14,949 nucleotides of DNA. Source: Bacteroidia bacterium. Lineage in GTDB: Bacteria; Bacteroidota; Bacteroidia; Bacteroidales; BM520. The notes beneath the pieces were generated by a model. The model searched no databases and was not told the DNA's origin. It saw only the letters and a list, made by a program, of their open reading frames with translations. The DNA lies in assembly GCA_009930445.1 (NCBI GenBank), contig RZYD01000030.1:1-14949 (forward strand). Reading direction: 5' to 3'. Made by a program: the position numbers and the translations under genes. Of the stretch, positions 6,797 through 14,394 are shown in pieces (position 1 is the stretch's first letter; each line of letters starts with the position of its first letter).

Positions 6797-8386
6797 TTAC
6801 CAGAACAGAATATATAATACCGCGCAAATAATTCCTATACCAATGGCTGCGAGGTTAAAACGGTGTTCGGTATAAAATAGTCCTTTATATAAAACGACTG
6901 CTTTGGGATCACTTTTTTTCTTATTATCGTACCCACTAATGACAACAGCGAGGAGAACAATCAAAAGGAAAACCAGCCCCATGCGATCGAGAAAAGGCAA
7001 GCGTGGTGTCAACCATTTGAAAACAAAAGAAAGGGGGATGGTAAGAATTGCACTCCAAAGTGCGGCATTGGCGGAGGTTTTTTTCCAAAAAAAGCCCATT
7101 AAGAAAATAGCACAAACCCCCGGAGTCACAAAACCGGTAAACTCCTGAATATACTGAAAGGCCTGATCGAGGCCTCCCAACAACGGACGGGCCGTAATAA
7201 CCGCAATCACAAGTGCCACCACACTGGTAAGCCGGCCAATAAATACCAGTTGGTTTTCTGATGCATCTTTACGGATATAATTAGTATAAATGTCCATAGT
7301 AAAAATTGTGGAAGTAGAATTCAGCATGGAAGCCAGCGAACTAACGATGGCGGCAGTTAGCGCGGCAAAGGCAAGTCCTTTAATGCCGGCTGGAACAAAA
7401 TTATGCAACAACCAGGGATAAGCCTGATCGGGAGGATTAATAACAGAGGGGTCACCCTGAGTGATTACAAAAGCAGCGATTCCCGGAACTACCACAATGA
7501 CAGGAATCAATAATTTAAGGTATCCGGCAAAAAGTACTCCACGCTGGGCTTCCCGGATATTTTTTGCGGCTAATCCGCGTTGAATAATATACTGATTGAA
7601 TCCCCAGTACGAAATATTAGCGATCCACATACCCCCCAGAATCACGCCGATACCGGGAAGTTCCTGATAGGCCGGATGATTACGGTCAAGAATCATATCA
7701 AATTTTTCCGGAGCCTGTTCAAGCAACAGGGAAAAACCGCGTATGGCACCCTCTCCGTTCGAAACGGCTTTCAACGATAGCCATGCAGTAATCAGGCCCC
7801 CACCGACAAGCACCACAACCTGTATTACATCGGTCCAGGCCACTGACTTTAATCCCCCATAAATTGAATACACAGCGGCAAAAGCAGCAAGGCCTATAAT
7901 GCCCCATAACAAAGGCACGCCCATTATCGTATTCAGGGCCAGGGCGCCCAGATATAAAACTGACGTAAGGTTAACAAACACGTAAACCAGCAACCAGAAA
8001 GCCGCCATGGCAATACGCACTCGCCCGTCGTAGCGCTGTTCCAGAAATTGGGGCATGGTATAAATCTTCTTCTCTATAAAAATCGGCAAAAAGAATTTCC
8101 CGACTAAAATCAACGTTATTGCAGCCATCCATTCATAGGAAGCAATACCCAAACCAATGACATAACCGCTACCCGACATACCGATCATCTGCTCTGCCGA
8201 AATATTAGCAGCAATCAGACTCGCTCCTATCGCCCACCAAGTCAGCGACTTACTAGCTAAAAAATAGTCCTGGGAAGTGCGTTTCTGTTTTTTGGAACGG
8301 GAAACCCACAACCCCATGAAAATAATGAGTGCGATATAAACGAAAAAAACGAGGTAATCGATCGTGACAAAACTACTTGAGGCCAT
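6797..8386 (-). CDS. vSGLT-like Na+/sugar symporter (SSS/SLC5 family)
   Basis: The 529-residue protein is a sodium:solute symporter closely resembling the Vibrio Na+/galactose symporter vSGLT. Sugar-site residues known from vSGLT appear in matching contexts: N61 and Q66 in ANISAEQMIG, E85 in SYEWM, N257, Y260 and W261 in ANISYWGFNQ, K291 in YLKLLIP, and Q414 in QYIQEFTGF. The Na+ site is also recognisable: I62, and A346, S349 and S350 in AAIVSSLASM. One difference is Ala at the position of vSGLT Ser91 (EWMAA). A vSGLT-like set of about fourteen membrane segments is expected. The likely function is Na+-driven uptake of a hexose such as galactose or glucose; the exact sugar is inference. Start is ATG at 8386-8384. 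It is the first gene of a minus-strand run (symporter, SLC12-like, MATE) and is divergent from the oxoamine synthase across a 144-base AT-rich gap. I found no convincing promoter for it there. Confidence 0.94.
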   Translation of the reverse strand: MASSSFVTIDYLVFFVYIALIIFMGLWVSRSKKQKRTSQDYFLASKSLTWWAIGASLIAANISAEQMIGMSGSGYVIGLGIASYEWMAAITLILVGKFFLPIFIEKKIYTMPQFLEQRYDGRVRIAMAAFWLLVYVFVNLTSVLYLGALALNTIMGVPLLWGIIGLAAFAAVYSIYGGLKSVAWTDVIQVVVLVGGGLITAWLSLKAVSNGEGAIRGFSLLLEQAPEKFDMILDRNHPAYQELPGIGVILGGMWIANISYWGFNQYIIQRGLAAKNIREAQRGVLFAGYLKLLIPVIVVVPGIAAFVITQGDPSVINPPDQAYPWLLHNFVPAGIKGLAFAALTAAIVSSLASMLNSTSTIFTMDIYTNYIRKDASENQLVFIGRLTSVVALVIAVITARPLLGGLDQAFQYIQEFTGFVTPGVCAIFLMGFFWKKTSANAALWSAILTIPLSFVFKWLTPRLPFLDRMGLVFLLIVLLAVVISGYDNKKKSDPKAVVLYKGLFYTEHRFNLAAIGIGIICAVLYILFW

Positions 8387-8466
8387 AGTTTTTTGTTTGG
8401 CAATTTATAAAAAAAAATTCGGTATCCACCCTGTTGAAAAAAAAGTAAAACCTAAAAAAGGTGATA

Positions 8467-8497
8467 TTTAAACATATAAAAAATGTTGTTAGCTTTG
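8467..8497 (+). promoter_or_regulatory. Bacteroidota promoter of the oxoamine synthase gene
   Basis: TAGCTTTG at 8490-8497 matches the Bacteroidota -7 consensus TAnnTTTG exactly. TTTA at 8467-8470, three of four matches to the -33 element TTTG, lies at the preferred 19-base spacing. Transcription would begin near 8503, giving a leader of about 28 bases to the ATG at 8531. This placement argues against the in-frame ATG at 8483, which lies inside the promoter. A weak GAAGG at 8523-8527 precedes the chosen start. Confidence 0.65.
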
Positions 8498-8530
8498 CAC
8501 CATAAATATAACAATCAAAACCGAAGGTTT

Positions 8531-9772
8531 ATGGATATTTTTGATAAAATTAAAAAGAACTTCGGACCCCTGGGACAATATGGCCAGGATGCGTTCGGTT
8601 ACTACATGTTTCCTGAATTAGAGGGTGAAATTGGGCCACACATGAAATTCAGAGGCGAAGAAATGTTGGTTTGGAGCCTTAACAGCTACCTGGGTCTGGC
8701 GAACCATCCGGAAGTACGCAAATCCGATGCAGACGCAGCCAGGGAATGGGGCCTTGCCTATCCTATGGGAGCCCGAATGATGTCAGGACAGACAAAATAC
8801 CACGTACAACTCGAAAAAGAACTCGCTGCTTTTGTAAATAAAGAATCTGCCTATTTATTAAATTTCGGGTACCAGGGAATGACCTCCATCATTGATGCGC
8901 TGGTCGACAGAAATGATGTGGTGGTATACGATTCCGAATCGCATGCCTGCATCATCGACGGGTTGCGGATGCACATGGGGAAACGGTTTGTATATCCGCA
9001 TAATAATATGGAGAACTGTGAAAAACAGCTTCAGCGAGCTACTGCTCTGGCGGCAAAAACCGGAGGAGGAATACTTTTAATCACAGAAGGAGTATTTGGA
9101 ATGGCCGGAGACCTGGGAAACCTGAAAGCCATCACCGACCTGAAAAAGAAATATCGCTTCCGCATCCTCGTAGATGACGCCCACGGTTTTGGTACCATGG
9201 GAAAAACAGGTGCAGGAACCGGCGAACATTACGGTGTACAGGATCAAATCGATGTCTATTTTTCCACCTTTGCGAAAGCTATGGCCGGAATTGGTGCATT
9301 TGTCGCCTCAAACACGGAAATTATTGATTACCTCCGCTACAATATGCGCAGTCAGATTTTTGCAAAATCGCTGCCCATGCCCATGGTCATTGGTGCGCTT
9401 AAACGCCTTGATATGCTTCGTTCACAACCTGAGCATAAAGAAAAACTATGGACAATCGTAAATGCCATTCAGGGTGGCCTTCGGGGGCTGGGCTTTAGCC
9501 TGGGCGCTACAGAATCATGCGTTACGCCCGTCTTCCTCAACGGAACAGTGGAAGAAGCTACCCAAATTACGCACGACCTTCGGTCGAATTATAAAATTTT
9601 TACCTCCATCGTAATTTACCCGGTGGTACCTAAAGGAGTCATTCTTATCCGCATCATACCCACTGCAGCCCATTCGCTGGAGGATGTGGAATATACGCTT
9701 AAAGCATTTAAAGAGGTTCGTGAAAAACTAACCCATGGATTATACGATAAAACGCATATGGCAAAATTTTAA
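8531..9772 (+). CDS. PLP-dependent alpha-oxoamine synthase (serine palmitoyltransferase / cysteate acyltransferase type)
   Basis: This fold-type I PLP enzyme (413 residues from the ATG at 8531) belongs to the alpha-oxoamine synthase family, which joins an amino acid to an acyl-CoA with loss of CO2. Visible family features are NSYLGLANHP (51-60), the glycine block GARMMSG (80-86) then HVQLEKELAAF, the ring-stacking His at H138 in DSESHACIIDG, the cofactor Asp D215 and H218 in VDDAHGFG, and the Schiff-base Lys K249 in STFAKAM. Most relatives have TFSK here; Ala before Lys is unusual. GSRFLNGT of typical members is replaced by GARMMSGQT. Candidates are serine palmitoyltransferase (sphingolipids), cysteate acyltransferase (sulfonolipid capnine) and, less likely, BioF or 2-amino-3-ketobutyrate CoA ligase, since no biotin or threonine-catabolism genes are adjacent. 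A lipid role is inference. The gene has its own promoter and terminator and looks monocistronic. The in-frame ATG at 8483 was rejected because the promoter covers it. Confidence 0.9.
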   Translation: MDIFDKIKKNFGPLGQYGQDAFGYYMFPELEGEIGPHMKFRGEEMLVWSLNSYLGLANHPEVRKSDADAAREWGLAYPMGARMMSGQTKYHVQLEKELAAFVNKESAYLLNFGYQGMTSIIDALVDRNDVVVYDSESHACIIDGLRMHMGKRFVYPHNNMENCEKQLQRATALAAKTGGGILLITEGVFGMAGDLGNLKAITDLKKKYRFRILVDDAHGFGTMGKTGAGTGEHYGVQDQIDVYFSTFAKAMAGIGAFVASNTEIIDYLRYNMRSQIFAKSLPMPMVIGALKRLDMLRSQPEHKEKLWTIVNAIQGGLRGLGFSLGATESCVTPVFLNGTVEEATQITHDLRSNYKIFTSIVIYPVVPKGVILIRIIPTAAHSLEDVEYTLKAFKEVREKLTHGLYDKTHMAKF

Positions 9773-9789
9773 AGATGAACTATTTTGAC

Positions 9790-9819
9790 AAAAGGCCGGT
9801 GGATTATCGCCGGCTTTTT
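9790..9819 (+). terminator. Intrinsic terminator after the oxoamine synthase
   Basis: GCCGGTG (9795-9801) pairs with CGCCGGC (9808-9814), allowing one G-T pair, around a 6-base loop, followed by five T (9815-9819). A-rich bases before the stem can extend it by pairing with the T run. It begins 18 bases after the stop codon. Confidence 0.85.
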
Positions 9820-9905
9820 GTATTTTTACGTCCAAAACATTCACTACAAGCAACGTAATAACAATATCAGGTTCTACTAAACGACCCAATAACATTCAAC
9901 ATTCC

Positions 9906-12839
9906 ATGAAAAAACTAACATCGCTCCTTTTAATGGCCTCAGCACTCCTACTGATGAGCTGCAGCCCGAAAACTCCATTTGCTGTTAAAACAGCCACCGA
10001 TACGAATGGCTACTCGTATGAATATGTAACGAACGACCCGGCTCAGGGCCGGATTTACACACTCGAAAACGGACTAAAAGTATTTTTGAGTGTAAACAAA
10101 GATGAGCCACGCATCAGTACGCTAATCGGCGTGCGGGCCGGTTCTACTTCCGACCCACGCGATGCTACCGGACTGGCTCATTATTTTGAACACATGATGT
10201 TTAAAGGAACCTCAAAAATAGGAACCACCAACTGGCCGGAAGAAAAAAAACTGCTGGATCAGATAGAAGCCCGCTTTGAAGACTACCGGGCAACCACCGA
10301 TGCAGCAGAAAAAGCAGCGATATACAAAGAAATAGACCGGCTTTCCACCGAAGCTTCCAAATATGTGGCAGTTAACGAATACGATAAACTGATCAGCAGC
10401 ATCGGAGGTGATGGCACCAACGCAGGAACATCCTACGATATGACGGTTTACATTAACGAAATTCCGGCCAATGAAATTGAAAAATGGTTAACAATTGAAA
10501 GTGAACGCTTCACCGACATGGTACTTCGCGTATTCCACACCGAACTGGAAACCGTTTATGAAGAGTTTAATATGTATAACGACCGTGACAATTCCCGCAT
10601 GAATGCGGCCATGTTTAAGGCCTTATTTCCATCACACCCATACGGCCGCGACGTGATTGGCCTTCCCGAACACCTAAAAAACCCATCCATGACGCGCATT
10701 TATGAGTTCGCGCATACCTTCTATGTTCCCAATAACATGGCCATTGCAATGTCGGGCGACCTTGACCCGGATCAAACCATCCGGCTCATCGATAAATACT
10801 GGAAAAAAGCGGAAGCAAAAGAACTTCCGGAAATCATTCAACCCAAGGAAGAACCCATCACCGAGCCGGTGGTTAAAGAAATATATGGCCCCGACGCTGA
10901 AAACCTGGCAATCGGTTTCCGTTTTGAGGTCACTTCCGAAAACAAACAGATGGTTACAATCATCGACCAACTCCTGAATAATAGCAAAGCAGGGCTCATT
11001 GACCTGAACCTGATTCAACAACAAAAAGTACTCAATGCCGGATGCTTTTCTTCCTTCCAGAAAGACTACGGAATGCATCGATTCTATGGCGTACCCCGTG
11101 AAGGTCAGACACTCGAAGAAGTGCGTGATTTGCTGTTGGCCGAAATTGAAAAAATAAAAGCCGGTGAATTTGAAGAATGGATGCTGAAAGCCATTATCAA
11201 AAATTTTAAACTTTCCGAAATCCGATCACTCGAATACAACACCAGCCGCGTTTGGGGTTTTATGGGAAGCTTTATTAACCACGAAGAATATATCGACAAT
11301 GTGGCATTTCTCGATCAAATCGATAAAATTACAAAAGAACAAGTTGTCGCCTTCGCTAACGCCAACTACAATTCCAATTACGCTGTAGTGTATAAACGGA
11401 TTGGCGAAAACACAGATAAAATTGCAGTCGAAAAACCCAATATCACAGCGCTGGAATTTGACCGTAGCCTGCAGTCAGATTTTTATAAAACCATCACCAG
11501 TACCCCATCAGAAGATATCAATCCCGTATTCGTTGATTTTAATGAAAAAATTACAACAGAAAAAATCGTTGATGGAATGGAGCTGTATTATATCAAAAAT
11601 ACGACGAACACGGTTTTCTCTTTGAATTATATTGTTGAGATGGGGAAATTCAACGACCCCATGATTCCTCTGGCATTCAACTACCTCAAATATATTGGCA
11701 CCGATAAATACAGTGCAGCAGAACTACAACAGGAATTGTTTAAACATGCACTTAATTTTAGTGTGAATGCTGGCGAAAAACGCTCCTACCTGACTATCAG
11801 CGGACTACAAGAGTCAATGCCCGTTGCAATTGAACTTATGGAGCATATTCTTCACCATGCAAAGGCAGATCAGGAATCGTATAATAATTATATCGACGGT
11901 ATACTTAAAAAACGGATCGATGCCAAATTAAGCATGAACACAATTTTATGGAACGGATTGTTTTCGTATGCCCGTTATGGTGCAAAAAACCCCTTCAATA
12001 CAATAATTTCAGAAGAAAACCTCAAAGCCATTAACCCGGATTCGCTAACTGAGCTGGTAAATGCTATTACCAACTACCAACATAATGCATTTTATTACGG
12101 CCCCGCCAATATAGAAGAGGTTAAAAACGGGATTCTTGAGCACCACACCATGGGAGAAATGCTTGCCGAAACTCCTGAACCTATTCATTATGAAATGAAA
12201 GAATGGCCTGGAAATCAAGTCATGATGGTCGATTACGACATGGTGCAGGCGAATATCATTATGGCCTCCCGCGGAGAAGTATTTAAACCTGCTGATGTAG
12301 CTCCTTCTACCATTTTCAATGAATTCTACGGCAGTGGGTTGTCCTCCATTGTTTTTCAGGAAATACGCGAAAGCAGAGCACTTGCCTATACCGCTTTTGC
12401 AATGTTTGCCACCCCCGGAACAAAAGCGATGCACAACAGCATCCTTTGTTATGTGGGAACACAAGCCGATAAACTCATTATTGCTACTGATGCCATGCAG
12501 GATTTAATGAATATGATGCCCGAAGCAACGATGCAATACGATCTGGCAAGGGAAGCCATCATCAAACGTATCAATACCGAACGAATCATTAAAGAGAATA
12601 TCTTTTGGCGCTGGATGGCAAATAAAGATAAAGGGATTGACTATGACATCCGGAAAGATGTATACAAAGCCGCGCAGGAAATGGATATCACTGCGTTTAA
12701 ATCTTTCTTTAATGAAAAAATCGCCGGGAACAATTATCAATTTTTTGTGTTGGGAAACAAACAAGCCCTTGATAATGCCCGGATCCAAAATCTGGGAACA
12801 GTTCAGGAGCTCACACTAGATGAAGTTTTTGGTTATTAG
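9906..12839 (+). CDS. M16 family zinc peptidase lipoprotein (insulinase/pitrilysin-like)
   Basis: The 977-residue protein begins with a lipoprotein signal (MKKLTSLLLMASALLLMSC, lipidated Cys19). After Cys the sequence is SPKTPF, without the acidic surface-export signal described in some Bacteroidota, so a periplasm-facing outer-membrane lipoprotein is my guess. The zinc site is the inverted motif HYFEH at 92-96, with E220 in ETVYEEFNMY as the probable third ligand. The spacing is longer than the pitrilysin 76 residues because a charged helical insert (about 111-160) intervenes. The length fits a two-halved M16 protein: the N-terminal half is catalytic, and the C-terminal half (from about 540) has no HxxEH but keeps the RESRALAYTAF region (about 817-830), which in this family helps bind substrate. 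M16 enzymes cut peptides and small unfolded proteins inside a closed chamber. The gene sits alone between two intrinsic terminators. A TATTTTTA at 9821-9828 is a one-mismatch -7 candidate. Confidence 0.95.
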   Translation: MKKLTSLLLMASALLLMSCSPKTPFAVKTATDTNGYSYEYVTNDPAQGRIYTLENGLKVFLSVNKDEPRISTLIGVRAGSTSDPRDATGLAHYFEHMMFKGTSKIGTTNWPEEKKLLDQIEARFEDYRATTDAAEKAAIYKEIDRLSTEASKYVAVNEYDKLISSIGGDGTNAGTSYDMTVYINEIPANEIEKWLTIESERFTDMVLRVFHTELETVYEEFNMYNDRDNSRMNAAMFKALFPSHPYGRDVIGLPEHLKNPSMTRIYEFAHTFYVPNNMAIAMSGDLDPDQTIRLIDKYWKKAEAKELPEIIQPKEEPITEPVVKEIYGPDAENLAIGFRFEVTSENKQMVTIIDQLLNNSKAGLIDLNLIQQQKVLNAGCFSSFQKDYGMHRFYGVPREGQTLEEVRDLLLAEIEKIKAGEFEEWMLKAIIKNFKLSEIRSLEYNTSRVWGFMGSFINHEEYIDNVAFLDQIDKITKEQVVAFANANYNSNYAVVYKRIGENTDKIAVEKPNITALEFDRSLQSDFYKTITSTPSEDINPVFVDFNEKITTEKIVDGMELYYIKNTTNTVFSLNYIVEMGKFNDPMIPLAFNYLKYIGTDKYSAAELQQELFKHALNFSVNAGEKRSYLTISGLQESMPVAIELMEHILHHAKADQESYNNYIDGILKKRIDAKLSMNTILWNGLFSYARYGAKNPFNTIISEENLKAINPDSLTELVNAITNYQHNAFYYGPANIEEVKNGILEHHTMGEMLAETPEPIHYEMKEWPGNQVMMVDYDMVQANIIMASRGEVFKPADVAPSTIFNEFYGSGLSSIVFQEIRESRALAYTAFAMFATPGTKAMHNSILCYVGTQADKLIIATDAMQDLMNMMPEATMQYDLAREAIIKRINTERIIKENIFWRWMANKDKGIDYDIRKDVYKAAQEMDITAFKSFFNEKIAGNNYQFFVLGNKQALDNARIQNLGTVQELTLDEVFGY

Positions 12840-12859
12840 CCATACCGGATAAAATAGCT

Positions 12860-12890
12860 AAGGCTGTCTGTGAAACCAGACAGCCTTTTT
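12860..12890 (+). terminator. Strong intrinsic terminator after the M16 peptidase
   Basis: AAGGCTGTCTG (12860-12870) pairs perfectly over 11 bases with CAGACAGCCTT (12877-12887) around a 6-base loop TGAAAC, followed by T to 12890. It starts 20 bases after the TAG stop of the peptidase gene. Confidence 0.95.
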
Positions 12891-12954
12891 ATTGCTTATC
12901 AATAAATGAACAGGCAACCCCGGCAGTACAATGCAGTCTGTTAAATAAAAACTT

Positions 12955-13527
12955 ATGAAACGATTACTGATTACTTTGCTTATGTGTAGCGCGCTAATAC
13001 CCGCCATTGCACAGCAGAACATAGCAACCAACCATTTTACGGCCGGTTTAAACGGTGCATTTTATGGCTCCGGGGATATCATCGGTCCGGCACTCTATAT
13101 TGCCTATACCCGGCAATTTTCACCGTATTTAGGAATAGCACCCCGTCTACAGACCGGATATGCCAACAGCCTTACGAACTACGCTTTCGATCATGCCTCG
13201 TCATTGATGGCTTTTGCTGATATTGAAATCACACCCTTGCCGAACCGGCTGAATCGCTTTAGTTTGCTGCTGGGTGGGGTTTATCATCATTTTATAAAGG
13301 TTTATGGAAACTATCAGCGCATTTCAGAATATGAGGAATACCTAAGCAATAATGCCACTTACCGGAATGATAAATGTTTCGGTCTTCACGGGGCACTAAA
13401 ATATCGCATTGTGAACACCGAAAAATACCAGGTGGGGATCATTGCTGAATTGATGACAGGTTTTTATGAAGGGTATCTGGAGGCCGAATCGCTGCAATGC
13501 GGCCTTTTTTTTACGATAAACCATTAA
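12955..13527 (+). CDS. Predicted small outer-membrane beta-barrel protein, function unknown
   Basis: I do not recognise a specific family. The 190-residue product has a clear signal peptide (MKRLLITLLMCSALIPAIA, cleavage before QQN) and a mature part rich in aromatic and glycine residues in alternating patterns typical of short outer-membrane beta-strands: HFTAGLNGAFYGSG, PALYIAYTRQFSPYLGIAPRLQTGY, RFSLLLGGVYHHFIKVYG, YQVGIIAELMTGFY and the terminal strand LQCGLFFTINH. About eight strands would fit the length, as in small OmpW- or OmpA-like barrels, but no family motif is visible. Two Cys (C142 and C182) lie in the mature part. It follows the peptidase terminator by 64 bases with no clear promoter. 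The gene ends convergently with the glycosyltransferase, the two stop codons sharing the bases TTAA, and a terminator-like hairpin lies inside its last codons. Confidence 0.8.
   Translation: MKRLLITLLMCSALIPAIAQQNIATNHFTAGLNGAFYGSGDIIGPALYIAYTRQFSPYLGIAPRLQTGYANSLTNYAFDHASSLMAFADIEITPLPNRLNRFSLLLGGVYHHFIKVYGNYQRISEYEEYLSNNATYRNDKCFGLHGALKYRIVNTEKYQVGIIAELMTGFYEGYLEAESLQCGLFFTINH
13481..13512 (+). terminator. Terminator-like hairpin inside the 3' end of the barrel gene
   Basis: AGGCCG (13481-13486) pairs with CGGCCT (13500-13505) around a 13-base loop, followed immediately by eight T (13505-13512). It ends 12 bases before the stop codon of the barrel gene, so it overlaps coding sequence; the T run encodes Leu-Phe-Phe residues. 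Translating ribosomes should normally hinder folding. The large loop makes it weaker than the other two terminators here. Confidence 0.45.
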
Positions 13528-14306
13528 CGTTGGCCATGTAAATTAAGCCTTTGGTAACCATCGGCAGCAAAAGAGAGCAACAATTTTATACCGAAAAAAA
13601 TCAAAGCCTTTACACGGGGACAACCATGATTTACCGATATTCGCCATTGTTCGCGGGTTACCCGTCTCTGATAGCGATTTGAAACTCCATACGGGTCAAC
13701 AAGAGTTAACGGCCAGGGTATCTTTTCAAATTGATAACCGGCCACAACAAACCTCAGCAATAAATCATAATCAGCAGCATAAAGGTAGCGTGTATGATAA
13801 ACCATTCGGGATTTTAACGCAGCTGGAAACAACACCGACTGATGACAAAAGGGCATCCCCCGAAAAAAATCGGGATAAAAAGCGGCTTTCTTTAACCGAT
13901 GTCGTGTTGAAAAGCCATACCATGTATCTGCAAAAAGAATTTTTGGGGTACCCGTTTTCCGCAGCAATTGTTTTAATTTTTCTAAAGAAAGAAGCTGGTC
14001 ACCAGCATTAAGGTACTGAATATACTTCCCGGTAGCGTGTTGTGTTCCTTTGTTCATAGCATCATAAATTCCCTCGTCGGATCCGGAAATAAGATAAACG
14101 GGAAAACCGCACTTACGCGTAACCGATTCCGCAGCCGGGCGATCAGGTGTTCCATCAACAACAATCCATTCAATAAAGGAGGCATAAGGGTAAAGACTTT
14201 TCCCCGTAAGGGAAAGTGCAGCAAAATCGTTTTTAACAACAGTTACGACAGATAAAAGCGGTTGCGCCATATTACCGAAAATATTTTCACGGTTGTAAAG
14301 ATACAT
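13524..14306 (-). CDS. Family 2 glycosyltransferase (WcaE-like)
   Basis: The 260-residue protein is a GT-A fold, family 2 glycosyltransferase that moves a sugar from a nucleotide donor to an acceptor, as in surface polysaccharide or glycolipid synthesis. The N-terminal nucleotide-binding strand is LLSVVTVVKND (17-27), followed by the WIVVDGTPDRPA block (47-58), ISGSDEGIYDAMNKG (73-87) and the metal-binding DxD variant NAGD at 100-103. The acceptor region MPFCHQSVLF (151-160) and AADYDLLLRF (177-186) match the colanic-acid WcaE-like subgroup. A hydrophobic patch near 233-247 may aid membrane association. The longest frame starts at ATG 14306-14304, but the Met at residue 13 (14270-14268; MAQPLLSVV) fits the usual family start. 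A TATCTTTA at 14303-14296, one mismatch from the -7 consensus, would put transcription start between the two, so the shorter form is a real option. No other polysaccharide genes are adjacent. The acceptor is unknown. Confidence 0.9.
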   Translation of the reverse strand: MYLYNRENIFGNMAQPLLSVVTVVKNDFAALSLTGKSLYPYASFIEWIVVDGTPDRPAAESVTRKCGFPVYLISGSDEGIYDAMNKGTQHATGKYIQYLNAGDQLLSLEKLKQLLRKTGTPKILFADTWYGFSTRHRLKKAAFYPDFFRGMPFCHQSVLFPAALKSRMVYHTRYLYAADYDLLLRFVVAGYQFEKIPWPLTLVDPYGVSNRYQRRVTREQWRISVNHGCPRVKALIFFGIKLLLSFAADGYQRLNLHGQR

Positions 14307-14382
14307 TTTTCGCCTGTAATAATAGGTCGGCCATAAGAACAGCAGGTGTGTAAAACACCGAAAATTGATACCATAAATCCAT

Positions 14383-14390
14383 TACCTTTG
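14383..14390 (+). promoter_or_regulatory. Bacteroidota -7 element of the U32 gene
   Basis: TACCTTTG is an exact match to TAnnTTTG and ends only four bases before the ATG at 14395. Because transcription starts roughly five to seven bases after this element, the mRNA would be leaderless or nearly so. No good -33 TTTG lies at 17-23 bases upstream. An inverted repeat GGTGT-GTAAA-ACACC (14345-14359) lies further upstream. Confidence 0.55.
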
Positions 14391-14394
14391 TGCA

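Noticed and set aside
8387..8466. A-rich tract in the divergent gap as possible promoter of the sugar symporter
   Set aside because: No TAnnTTTG match on the minus strand at a sensible position (TATAAATTG near 8401-8409 is off-spaced), so I do not call it.
8483..8530. N-terminal extension of the oxoamine synthase from ATG 8483
   Set aside because: The extension lies over a good promoter (TAGCTTTG at 8490-8497) and does not look like part of the conserved protein.
10674..11078. Open frame of 134 codons on the minus strand
   Set aside because: It is antisense to the M16 peptidase gene and shows no domain; long shadow frames are expected opposite such genes.
12045..12464. Open frame of 139 codons on the minus strand
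   Set aside because: Antisense to the C-terminal half of the M16 peptidase, low-complexity composition and no family resemblance.
14345..14359. Inverted repeat GGTGT-GTAAA-ACACC in the divergent glycosyltransferase/U32 gap
   Set aside because: A 5-base stem with no T run is too short to call; it could be an operator but also easily arises by chance.
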